Shown: positions 52,777 through 61,209 of the stretch, one piece after another
How positions within the stretch are numbered: position 1 is the first letter of the stretch
Layout: every line of letters starts with the position of its first letter
Assembly: GCA_015488115.1 (NCBI GenBank)
Contig: WFOK01000070.1
Span: 1-64,000, forward strand
DNA from: Mariprofundaceae bacterium
GTDB taxonomy: Bacteria; Pseudomonadota; Zetaproteobacteria; Mariprofundales; Mariprofundaceae
Length of the DNA stretch: 64,000 nucleotides
Direction of reading: 5' to 3'
Notes under the pieces: generated by a model
The model's database searches: none
What the model saw: the letters and a program-made list of their open reading frames with translations, nothing else
What the model was told of the DNA's origin: nothing
Made by a program: the position numbers and the translations under genes

Positions 52777-54240
52777 ATGCCGGACTTGACGATCGCGCCT
52801 TCCCGTGAAGATTGCTCCCGCATGTCAATGTCATCATTGCCCATTGAGCACAGAACCCTGCAACAGGCCTGCGATTTGATCGCCTCGGCCCAGGCCGATG
52901 ATGGAGACATCTTTATCGAACAGGGCCGTGCTGCCTCCATCTCTCTCGAGGAGGGAAGGGTGAAGCACCTGGCATCCTCGCGAAAGCAAGGGGTCGGCAT
53001 CCGATTGATTCGCGGCGAGGCCTGCGGACATGCCTGCACGGACCGGCTGGATGCTCAGGCCATCCTTGAAACGGCCAAGGCCGCCAGGGCCATTGCGACC
53101 GGAGGCGGTTGCCTGCGTCCGGTGCACATTCAAGCCGCACCGGCCAGCGCTCGACTGTACCCCGACCTGGACCCTGCCGCTTCCATTGCCTGGGAAGAGC
53201 GCAAACGACTGCTGGAGCGCATCGATGAACTTGCCCGCAGCCTGGACCCTCGCATCGTCCAGGTCTTTGCCAGCCTGGCCTTTTCATTTTCGGACATTCA
53301 CATCATCCGCTGGAATGGCGAATGGTTTCATGACCGCCGTCCGCTGGTGCGGCTGAACGTTTCCGTCATTGCCGAAGAGAAGGGACGACGGGAAACTGGC
53401 TCTGCCGGCGGCGGCGGACGCTTTCCGCTGATGGAGCTTGTTGAAATCGGCAGGGCCGAGCACTATGTGCGCGAAGCCGTACGCCTTGCATTGCTGAATC
53501 TCGAAGCAAGGGAGGCTCCGGCAGGCGCCATGCCTGTCGTGCTTGGGCCCGGGTGGCCGGGCATCCTGCTTCATGAAGCGGTCGGACATGGTTTGGAAGG
53601 CGATTTCAATCGCAAAGGCACATCGGTTTTTGCCGGACGCATCGGCAAGCGCGTTGCCGCTCCGGGCGTCACGGTCATTGACGATGGCACCCTTCCGCGC
53701 CGTCGGGGATCATTGAACATGGACGATGAGGGAAGCCCTACCCAACGCACCGTGCTCATTGAGGACGGTATCCTGACCGGTTATCTGCTTGACCGGCAGA
53801 ACGCTCGACTCATGGGCATGGAAAGCACCGGAAACGGGCGTCGGGAATCCTACGCCGACCCTGTCCTCCCTCGCATGACCAACACCTTCATGCTGGCAGG
53901 CAAGGATGATCCCTCGTCCATTGTTTCCTCCCTGAAGCGCGGCATCTATGCCGTCAATTTCGGAGGCGGCCAAGTGGACATCACCTCCGGAAAGTTCGTC
54001 TTTACGACCTCGGAGGCCTATTATGTGGAAAAGGGTCAGATCCAGTTTCCGGTCAGGGGAGCCACGCTGATCGGCTCCGGTCACGAAGTACTTAAGAAGG
54101 TCTCAATGATCGGCAATGATCTGGCTCTCGACCCGGGGGTCGGAACATGCGGCAAGGCCGGTCAGAATGTGCCCGTCGGCGTGGGGCTTCCCACGATTCG
54201 CATCGATGAACTTGTCGTTGGAGGAACAAAGGTCCAATGA
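52777..54240 (+). CDS. tldD: Metalloprotease subunit TldD
   Basis: TldD and TldE/PmbA form a heterodimeric zinc protease that degrades unfolded peptides and matures microcins. The zinc motif HEAVGHGLEGD is near residue 267, followed by DDGTLPRRRGSLNMDDEGSPTQ and MTNTFMLAGKDD, the family's conserved blocks. Its ATG directly follows the LOG stop with no gap. The 487 residues match E. coli TldD (481); an ATG 15 codons later is possible. Confidence 0.94.
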   Translation: MPDLTIAPSREDCSRMSMSSLPIEHRTLQQACDLIASAQADDGDIFIEQGRAASISLEEGRVKHLASSRKQGVGIRLIRGEACGHACTDRLDAQAILETAKAARAIATGGGCLRPVHIQAAPASARLYPDLDPAASIAWEERKRLLERIDELARSLDPRIVQVFASLAFSFSDIHIIRWNGEWFHDRRPLVRLNVSVIAEEKGRRETGSAGGGGRFPLMELVEIGRAEHYVREAVRLALLNLEAREAPAGAMPVVLGPGWPGILLHEAVGHGLEGDFNRKGTSVFAGRIGKRVAAPGVTVIDDGTLPRRRGSLNMDDEGSPTQRTVLIEDGILTGYLLDRQNARLMGMESTGNGRRESYADPVLPRMTNTFMLAGKDDPSSIVSSLKRGIYAVNFGGGQVDITSGKFVFTTSEAYYVEKGQIQFPVRGATLIGSGHEVLKKVSMIGNDLALDPGVGTCGKAGQNVPVGVGLPTIRIDELVVGGTKVQ

Positions 54241-55634
54241 GTCCAGAGCCGGCAACCTACGCCGATGCGCGCAAGCAACTGACAGGGCTCGCCATCCAGG
54301 CCGTCGAACTTGCCCAACAGTTTGGTGCCTATGCATCGGATGCCATGATCATCGCATCTGACGACACCTCCATCTGCGTGCGGCGTGGCATGGTGGAGTC
54401 CATTGAACGCCAGGAAAACCATGGCGTGGGCTTGCGCGTTTTCGTCATGACGCCGAGCGGACCATCCTTTGCCACGGCTTCCACGGACGACCTGAGTGAC
54501 CAGGGCTTGAGGGAGTTGGCCAAACAGACGCTGGCCATGGCGAGAATTGCCACGGCGGATCCGGATGCCGTGCCACCAGTCGGAGCCGAGCATCCGGACG
54601 CCGAATGCCTGAGGCAATGGGAACACAGTCATCCGCTCCAGTCACCCTGGGATCTCGACCGTGCCAAGGAGGCCGCCCTTCAATGCGAGGAGGCAGCCCT
54701 TGCCCATCCCGGCATCACGAACAGTGATGGAGCTGAATCCTCATTTGGCCTGCACCATATCGCCTACGCGTCATCAGATGGCTTTGCCGGCAGCTATTCA
54801 CGCTCAGAGGCAGCGCTGGCCATCTCCGTGATCGCCGGCAGGAATGAGACCATGCAACGAGATCATTCCTGGCATCGGGCTCCAAACAAACGCATGCTGC
54901 GCAATCCCTCGGATCTCGGCCGGGAGGCTGCCGAACGCGCTGTTCGCCGCCTTGGTGCCTCCCCCATCGATAGCTGCGCCCTGCCCGTGATCTTTGAGCC
55001 ACGCACGGCCACAACCCTCGGCAGCCACCTCCTTTCGGCCATCAACGGACGAGCTGTGCTGCAACAACGGTCATTTCTTGCCGACAAGCTCCACCAGCAC
55101 ATCTTTCCTTCCTTCGTGAACATCGAGGACCAGCCCGACCATCCCCAAGGCCTGGGCAACAGGCTGTTTGATGGCGAGGGGACCCGCTGCCGGGCCTGCA
55201 AGCTTGTCGAAAACGGTCGGCTCAACATGTTTCTCGCGGACCGCTATGCCGCCAAACGACTGAAGCAGGCTGCGCTCGGACATGCCCGGCGTGGACTCAC
55301 AGGCGATATCGGTGTCAGCCCCTCCAACTTGATCTGGCAGCCGGGCCACGCTTCCCCGGAAACCATCTTCCGACAACTGGATCATGCCTTGCTGATCACC
55401 GAGCTCATCGGATTCGGCGTTAATCCGACCACAGGCGACTATTCGAGAGGCGCCGCGGGCTTTCTCATCGAGAAAGGAGAGATCTCCAGACCCGTGCAGG
55501 GCATTACAATCGCAGGCAAGCTGCCCGAGATGTTCACCAGCATCAGCCATGTCGGCAATGATCTGACTTGGTTCGGCGCCATGGCGGCGCCAACAATAGC
55601 CATTGAATCAATGAGCATCGCAGGGCAGTCATAA
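54237..55634 (+). CDS. pmbA: Metalloprotease subunit PmbA/TldE
   Basis: This is the non-metal-binding partner of TldD, here encoded directly downstream with an ATGA overlap, whereas in E. coli the two genes are apart. Family features include RRGMVESIERQENHGVGLRVFV, NSDGAESSFG, LPVIFEPRTATTLGSHLLSAING, GLGNRLFDGEGTRC and the C-terminal NDLTWFGAMAAPTIAIESMSIAG. The length of 465 residues is typical. Confidence 0.94.
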   Translation: MSPEPATYADARKQLTGLAIQAVELAQQFGAYASDAMIIASDDTSICVRRGMVESIERQENHGVGLRVFVMTPSGPSFATASTDDLSDQGLRELAKQTLAMARIATADPDAVPPVGAEHPDAECLRQWEHSHPLQSPWDLDRAKEAALQCEEAALAHPGITNSDGAESSFGLHHIAYASSDGFAGSYSRSEAALAISVIAGRNETMQRDHSWHRAPNKRMLRNPSDLGREAAERAVRRLGASPIDSCALPVIFEPRTATTLGSHLLSAINGRAVLQQRSFLADKLHQHIFPSFVNIEDQPDHPQGLGNRLFDGEGTRCRACKLVENGRLNMFLADRYAAKRLKQAALGHARRGLTGDIGVSPSNLIWQPGHASPETIFRQLDHALLITELIGFGVNPTTGDYSRGAAGFLIEKGEISRPVQGITIAGKLPEMFTSISHVGNDLTWFGAMAAPTIAIESMSIAGQS

Positions 55635-55650
55635 ACAAGGAGTATTATGC

Positions 55651-56634
55651 ATGCAGTTTGATGTCTATGGCGTCGGCAACGCCATCATGGATCTTCAGGT
55701 GCACTGCACCGACGAGTTCTTGCAGGAGAACAACATTGAAAAAGGCGTCATGACCCTCACCGAACCGGAAAAACAGCAGGAGGTTCTGCAGGCCTTGTCG
55801 AACCATGCCGTTCATTACTGTTCGGGCGGATCTGCGGCCAACACGATTGTCGGCCTGGCCGACCTTGGCGGACGCGCGGCTTATGCGGGAAAAACCGGAA
55901 AGGACGACTTTGGCCGGCGATACCTCGAAGAGATGCGCGACCTTCAGATCGCCCTTGAGGTCGCATCTGCCGATGGTCCGACAGGCACCTGTGTCGTGCT
56001 GATCACCCCTGATGCACAGCGCACCATGCTGACCCATCTTGGTGTCTCGGCAACGCTCGATGCAACGGATATCCATGAGCAGGATCTTTCCCGCTCCCGT
56101 TATGTCTATATCGAGGGATACCTGTTTGCCGGCCCGTCCACCCGGCGCGCAGCCCTGAAGGCCATCGATCTGGCTCAAAAGCACCATCTTCACATTGCCC
56201 TGACCGTTTCCGATCCATTTCTTGTTGACCTGTGCCGCGACGATTTCATTTCACTGATTGAAGGTCCCGTGGACCTGTTGTTTTGCAACGAACAGGAAGC
56301 CAAGGCCCTAACCGGGCATGTGGACCCCATCGATTGTGCGCATGAGCTGCACCGGCACTGTGCCAACGTTGCCCTGACGCTTGGCCGCCGTGGCTCCATC
56401 ATCATGCATGAAGAACAGCTGATTCCGATCGAGGGGGTCGCGGTCGAGGCCGTGGACACCACCGGGGCTGGAGACATGTACGCAGCCGGTGTGCTCTATG
56501 GCATCACACACGGCCTGAGCTGGCAGCAGGCGGGACACCTGGGCAGTCATGCCGCAGCCCAGATTGTCGCCCAGCTTGGGGCACGCCTCCCGCGGCGATA
56601 TACGCATGCGGAAATCGAAGCCCTTCTGGCCTGA
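55651..56634 (+). CDS. PfkB-family adenosine kinase
   Basis: The 327-residue ribokinase-fold protein opens YGVGNAIMDLQVHCTDEFL and has the substrate motif YCSGGSAANTIVGLADLGG. The catalytic anion-hole motif DTTGAGDMYAAGVLYG is near residue 268. The N-terminal pattern and GKTGKDDFGRRY are those of bacterial adenosine kinases rather than ribokinase or fructokinase. AAGGAG lies 8 bases before the ATG, 16 nt after pmbA. Adenosine salvage is the likely role. Confidence 0.85.
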   Translation: MQFDVYGVGNAIMDLQVHCTDEFLQENNIEKGVMTLTEPEKQQEVLQALSNHAVHYCSGGSAANTIVGLADLGGRAAYAGKTGKDDFGRRYLEEMRDLQIALEVASADGPTGTCVVLITPDAQRTMLTHLGVSATLDATDIHEQDLSRSRYVYIEGYLFAGPSTRRAALKAIDLAQKHHLHIALTVSDPFLVDLCRDDFISLIEGPVDLLFCNEQEAKALTGHVDPIDCAHELHRHCANVALTLGRRGSIIMHEEQLIPIEGVAVEAVDTTGAGDMYAAGVLYGITHGLSWQQAGHLGSHAAAQIVAQLGARLPRRYTHAEIEALLA

Positions 56635-56676
56635 AGGGCTGAGCGTGGAAACACATCTCATGCAGCGACATCAGCC

Positions 56677-57315
56677 ATGACCACGATCCAGCAAATGCTC
56701 GAGAACAATCGGAGATGGGCGCACGAAATTCGTCACTCCGACCCCGATTTCTTCAGACGACATGCCCAGGTGCAAAGTCCAGAGGTGCTGTGGATCGGAT
56801 GCTCCGACTCACGCGTTGGCCCTGACAGACTGGTCGGCCTTCCGATGGGCTCGATCTTTGTGCACCGAAACATCGCAAATGTCTTCGCCACCAATGATCT
56901 CAATTGCTTGGCCGTTCTCGAATATGCCGTCGATGAACTGAAGATCCCCAACGTGATCGTCTGTGGTCACTATGGCTGTGGCGGCATCCGCGCCGCGCTT
57001 GAACACAGCGGCATTCAGCCTGTCGATCTCTGGATTGACCAGGTTCGCATGGTCTTTCGAAGACATTGCAAGGAATTGCTTGCGCTCGATCGGGAAGCGC
57101 GCAGCCGCCGACTGGCGGAACTGAATGTCGAGACCCAGGTGCACAATCTTTGCAGCAGCACGATCGTTCGCGAGGCCTGGAAACGTGGCCAGGCGCTGAA
57201 CATTCTCGGCGTCATCTATGACATTCATGATGGCCTGCTCAAGCCACTGGGCATCGAATTCCGCTCGTTGGAGGACTGGCAGGCTTTCCATGAGCACCGC
57301 TTGGCCCAGCCTTAA
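56677..57315 (+). CDS. can: Beta-class carbonic anhydrase
   Basis: The 212-residue enzyme interconverts CO2 and bicarbonate. Zinc ligands are Cys42 (with the Asp44-Arg46 dyad in CSDSRVGPD), His98 and Cys101 (CGHYGCGGIRA). GSIFVHRNIANV is also diagnostic, and the C-terminal LNILGVIYDIHDGLLKPLGI fits plant/E. coli-type beta enzymes. Its TAA stop overlaps the stop of the convergent SulP transporter by 3 nt, so bicarbonate supply and interconversion may be linked here (inference). Confidence 0.94.
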   Translation: MTTIQQMLENNRRWAHEIRHSDPDFFRRHAQVQSPEVLWIGCSDSRVGPDRLVGLPMGSIFVHRNIANVFATNDLNCLAVLEYAVDELKIPNVIVCGHYGCGGIRAALEHSGIQPVDLWIDQVRMVFRRHCKELLALDREARSRRLAELNVETQVHNLCSSTIVREAWKRGQALNILGVIYDIHDGLLKPLGIEFRSLEDWQAFHEHRLAQP

Positions 57316-59498
57316 TCTTCAACCAGATGACGAATGCGGCTGTCCGCTGCGCGAAGATCTCGGCTTATCTCATGCCCCAGCGCCATGAGTAGGCGCATGC
57401 CCAGCGTAGCATGCTTGCGACAAAGCCTCTGCAGACTCCGATTTGATATCAGGGCAAGCTCGCTTGCCCGGACAACGATCGCATCAGCCGTGCGTGGCCC
57501 CGGATTCAAGAAGGCCACTTCTCCAAAGGCCATGCCGGGCCCATAGCGGGTCACGACAATGCGTTTTCTTCTTTTCCGCTTGCCGGGAATGCGAATCTCG
57601 ACATCGCCCCGCAACAGCACATAGAGCGTGTCCCCTGGATCGCCGGTCTGAAAAAGCGGAACACCTGCCGGATAGGAGCGAATCTCGAAATATCCCTCCA
57701 GAATCTGTCGCTCTTCCCTGGAAAAGCCCTGCAGAAGACTGCTTTCTCCCAAGGGGATGGCCGCATCCGCCTCCAGCAGAGCAAAGCCCAACCGCTCCAG
57801 AAGATGGTCTTCCGCATATTCGAGCGCCGCATCAGCATCGGCAAACGTCCTCAGGCGCACATGCTCATGATAAGGCATCAGCCGCTCGTGGCGATGCCCC
57901 TTGCGCTTAACCAGACCCATGGACTTGGGAGGGTGCGCAAGCAAAAGCTCCGCTCCCCTCTCGCGCATGATGCCGCACATGTGCTCGATCAACCGCAGAC
58001 CGGTCAGATCCACCTGGTGCAAGCGACGCATGTCCAGAATGATGAAATCAGCCCTGTTGAGATCCGGCATGATCTTCTCCAGTAGATGATCGGCCGTGCC
58101 AAAAAACAGGTTACCCTGCAGTGTATATCCGACGACAGACTCCGCATGCTCGGCAAGTGCCTGGCGCTCCCCTTCCCGTCGCCTGCGCATGGAGCTGCGC
58201 TCGTGCAGATTCCACCGCTGGCGGATGATGGCCGATTGGGCCTGCGTACGGATGAACTCGATCATGGCCAGGGCAATGCCCAATCCGACCGCGCTCATCA
58301 AATCGAGCCATAGCGTCACGCCGGTCACGACCAAGGCAATGAGTGCATCCATTCTCGCCCGGCGCGTTTTCAGCCATAGCAGAATATCTCGATCCAGCAG
58401 GTTGAACAGGGCGATATGGATAATGATGCCAGACAGAACACTGACCGGCAGCCAGGCTGCCCCCCTGCCCGCAAGCAGGAAAGCCAGTGCGATCACCCCT
58501 GCAGCCATCAAGGCTGCATAACGAGAGCCACCGCTTTGAATGGCTGCAAGCGTCGCGCCCGTCGTTCCCGCACCAGCCATGCCGCCCGACAGCGCGGACA
58601 TCATGTGTCCACAGCCCTGACCAAGCAGTTCCCTTCGCGAGGAGTGCCTGCTGCCCGTGGACAGGTCCGCCACCACGGAGGTCAGCAACGTATCCAGCGA
58701 GGCAAGCACGGCCAGGGCCATGGCCGAGGGAAGAACGAGTTCCCAGGAAATGGAAGGCAGTTGTATCCAGGAGATCGCCAGACCCGGGGCCTCCAGCCCT
58801 GGAAGCCGGCCGACGAACCATGATGAAGGGACGACCATGTCCATGGCCATCAGATGGAAAAAGGCCATGCCGGCCACAAGGCCAACCACGGGGCCGGGAA
58901 TGGGGAGGTCGCGTTTTTGTGCCCAATGGGTGCAGAAGAGGGTGATGGCAACCGTTGCAGCCGGCACCCAGCCGCCCTCCGACATGGTCAGGTCTGCACC
59001 GTCACCGAGAACATGCGGCCATTGCGATTCCAGCATTAACAGGCCCGTGCCGGTCATGAATCCGGAAACGACGGGATAGGGAATGAACTTGACCAGATGG
59101 CCAAGACGCAGCAGTGCCATCACCACCTGAAAGGTGCCGGCCAGAAAGATCGTTGCCAGTACGCCCGTGATCAACGCAGCCGGATCCGGATCATACGCAT
59201 AAAGCGCGCTGACCAGACCGGAGAGCAGAACCAGCGTCGGTCCCGTCGGGGCGGACACCATGCCAAGGGTACCCCTTGAAAGCCCGGAACTCAGGGAAAG
59301 AAAGGCTGCCGCCAACAGGCCTGAAGCCGCGGCCGTGGCAGCGGAAATGCCGATGGGCTGCCAAAGCATCATGCCGAAACCCATGGCCTGGGGAATCAGC
59401 AGGGCACCTGCCACCAGTCCAGCCCACCCATCCCGAACCAGTTGCCCTTGGGGACCAACGGATACCAGGCTGCCAATCCATCTGCCGAGATCCACCAT
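57312..59498 (-). CDS. SulP transporter fused to STAS and cyclic-nucleotide-binding domains
   Basis: The 728-residue protein begins with an SLC26/SulP membrane domain (about residues 20-420; SAPTGPTLVLLSGL, PYPVVSGFMTGTGLLM, GTTGATLAAIQSGG). A STAS domain (about 440-560; TLQGNLFFGTADHL, LDMRRLHQVDLTGLRLIE) comes next, then a CAP/cNMP-binding domain (about 590-715; LFQTGDPGDTLYVLLRGDVEI, FGEVAFLNPGPRTADAIV). Substrate could be sulfate, bicarbonate or another anion; the convergent carbonic anhydrase suggests bicarbonate but does not prove it. ATG at 59498 follows GAGGAGG by 4 bases. Upstream gpmI is 67 nt away. Confidence 0.88.
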   Translation of the reverse strand: MVDLGRWIGSLVSVGPQGQLVRDGWAGLVAGALLIPQAMGFGMMLWQPIGISAATAAASGLLAAAFLSLSSGLSRGTLGMVSAPTGPTLVLLSGLVSALYAYDPDPAALITGVLATIFLAGTFQVVMALLRLGHLVKFIPYPVVSGFMTGTGLLMLESQWPHVLGDGADLTMSEGGWVPAATVAITLFCTHWAQKRDLPIPGPVVGLVAGMAFFHLMAMDMVVPSSWFVGRLPGLEAPGLAISWIQLPSISWELVLPSAMALAVLASLDTLLTSVVADLSTGSRHSSRRELLGQGCGHMMSALSGGMAGAGTTGATLAAIQSGGSRYAALMAAGVIALAFLLAGRGAAWLPVSVLSGIIIHIALFNLLDRDILLWLKTRRARMDALIALVVTGVTLWLDLMSAVGLGIALAMIEFIRTQAQSAIIRQRWNLHERSSMRRRREGERQALAEHAESVVGYTLQGNLFFGTADHLLEKIMPDLNRADFIILDMRRLHQVDLTGLRLIEHMCGIMRERGAELLLAHPPKSMGLVKRKGHRHERLMPYHEHVRLRTFADADAALEYAEDHLLERLGFALLEADAAIPLGESSLLQGFSREERQILEGYFEIRSYPAGVPLFQTGDPGDTLYVLLRGDVEIRIPGKRKRRKRIVVTRYGPGMAFGEVAFLNPGPRTADAIVVRASELALISNRSLQRLCRKHATLGMRLLMALGHEISRDLRAADSRIRHLVED

Positions 59499-59507
59499 CA
59501 AGCCTCC

Positions 59508-59536
59508 TCGGCCCCAGCTTACTCGACAGGGGCCAA
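59508..59536 (-). other. Hairpin between gpmI and the SulP gene
   Basis: TTGGCCCC at 59536-59529 can pair with GGGGCCGA at 59515-59508 across a 13-nt loop (one G-T pair). The stem ends directly before the GAGGAGG ribosome site of the SulP gene. There is no T-run, so it is not a standard terminator; it could stabilise mRNA or limit SulP translation. Confidence 0.4.
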
Positions 59537-59565
59537 GGGGAAAATGGCGGGCGAAAGCCGATGGA

Positions 59566-61209
59566 TCAGGAGCTTGGCTCTATCAGGGAAGGGAAAAGGT
59601 CCTGCGGCGGCTCCCTGCCCATCATCTCAAAAAGTGTTGCGGCGATGTGGGCCAAGCCTGGCGTGGCGCGCAAATCCTGCTCATCCCCACTTGCCTGACG
59701 AAGTCTGTAACTGTCGTCAAACCCAGGATCATACAAGATACAGGGTACGGGATTGATCGAGTGCTTGGTCGAGGCTTCGGCGGACCCATCGGGCCTTTCG
59801 ATAAGCATCTGCTCGGCATTTCCGTGATCGGCCGTGATCAGCGCATAGCCACCCGTGGCCTCAAGGGCCTCGATGATGCGGCCAACAGCACGATCCACCG
59901 CCTCCACGGCGCGGATGGCCGGTTCGATCTTTCCGCAATGGCCAACCATGTCCGCATTGGCGAAATTGATCAGGCCAAAGCCATAGTGCCCGGAGCGCAC
60001 AAGCTCGACGGCCTTGTCGGCAATGTCGGCAGCCTTCATCTCCGGCGCATCGGCAAAAGACACCCCTCGGTCAGAGGGAATGAGAATGTAATCCTCCATT
60101 TCAGGGTCGAGAGGCTCGCGATAACCCCCGTTGAAGAAAAAGGTCACATGCGGATATTTTTGGGTCTCGGTCAGGCGGAACTGGCGTATGCCAAGCTCAA
60201 GGATGCGCCTGCCGAAGGGACGCTCCACCTTGGTCGGGCCGACCAATTGCAGATGCGGCAGATTTCGGTCCTCATCGTAGACCATCATGCCCGCAAAAGT
60301 GACATCAGGCCTGCGACCACGGTCAAAGCCGTCAAAATCGTCAAGCTCGAAGGCCTCCGTGATCTCGATGGCGCGGTCACCCCGGAAATTGACCATGATC
60401 ACGGCATCGCCGTCCTGGACCTTGCCTCTGGGCCGGCCCATGGCATCAACAATCACGAAGCCCGGCATGTCCTGATCAACAAGCGACGGATCACGGGCCC
60501 GAAAATAGGAAATCGCTTCCATCATGGAATGAAACCGGTATTTCGCCTTTCCATGGACCATGGCGTTCCACCCGGCCTCGACCTTGCTCCAGTCCCGATC
60601 GCGATCCATGATGATGCGCTCGCGGCCTCCACCCGTTGCAAAGGCATAGTCGAAGCCATCATGACTGTTGACGAAAGCAAACGCCTCCTCCAGTTCGCAG
60701 ACATACTTCTGAGCGGTCTGCACACCGACATCCCGGCCATCCAGCAGCCCGTGTACGCGCAGGCGCTTGATGCCACGCTCGAACGCATGATCAATCAGCG
60801 CCCGGAAATGAGACAGATGGGAATGGATGTTGCCATCGGAGATCAGGCCGAGCAGATGAATGGTTCCGCCCGATTCTCCAACGCGCATGACCGTCTTCAG
60901 GGCCTCGGATTCAAAAAATGAGCCGTCGGCAATGGCCTTGTTGATGCGGGTCGGGCCTTGGTCGAGGATCTTGCCGGCGCCCATCGTGAGATGCCCCACC
61001 TCTGAACCGCCGAGATCCTTTTCATTGGGCAATCCGACATAATGACCATGGGTACGAAGCGCCGTATGCGGAAAGTGTCGCCACAGACGATCAAACACCG
61101 GGGTATCGGCCTGCGCCACGGCATCCTCGGGCCCACCCTGACCAAGCCCCCAGCCATCCATGACGATCAGCAACACCGTGCCACCCGAACGAAAATGCTC
61201 ATGCATCAT
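59566..61209 (-). CDS. gpmI: 2,3-bisphosphoglycerate-independent phosphoglycerate mutase
   Basis: GpmI interconverts 3- and 2-phosphoglycerate with two Mn ions. The alkaline-phosphatase-fold protein has VLLIVMDGWGLG, the phosphorylated Ser69 in GGSEVGHLTMGAG (GNSEVGH in most homologues), HLLGLISDGNIHSH, VHGLLDGRDVG, FRGDRAIE, FFFNGGYREP, FGLINFANADMVGHCG and ITADHGNAEQM. I choose the ATG at 61209, 6 bases after AAGGGG, giving 547 residues and an 11-nt overlap with the MFS gene; ATGs at 61215 and 61206 are alternatives. Confidence 0.94.
   Translation of the reverse strand: MMHEHFRSGGTVLLIVMDGWGLGQGGPEDAVAQADTPVFDRLWRHFPHTALRTHGHYVGLPNEKDLGGSEVGHLTMGAGKILDQGPTRINKAIADGSFFESEALKTVMRVGESGGTIHLLGLISDGNIHSHLSHFRALIDHAFERGIKRLRVHGLLDGRDVGVQTAQKYVCELEEAFAFVNSHDGFDYAFATGGGRERIIMDRDRDWSKVEAGWNAMVHGKAKYRFHSMMEAISYFRARDPSLVDQDMPGFVIVDAMGRPRGKVQDGDAVIMVNFRGDRAIEITEAFELDDFDGFDRGRRPDVTFAGMMVYDEDRNLPHLQLVGPTKVERPFGRRILELGIRQFRLTETQKYPHVTFFFNGGYREPLDPEMEDYILIPSDRGVSFADAPEMKAADIADKAVELVRSGHYGFGLINFANADMVGHCGKIEPAIRAVEAVDRAVGRIIEALEATGGYALITADHGNAEQMLIERPDGSAEASTKHSINPVPCILYDPGFDDSYRLRQASGDEQDLRATPGLAHIAATLFEMMGREPPQDLFPSLIEPSS

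Noticed and set aside
59260-60921. Long rightward open frame of 553 codons
   Set aside because: It lies antisense to gpmI and the SulP gene, which have complete conserved motifs. Its translation is rich in His, Arg and Pro with no recognisable domain, as expected of a high-GC shadow frame.
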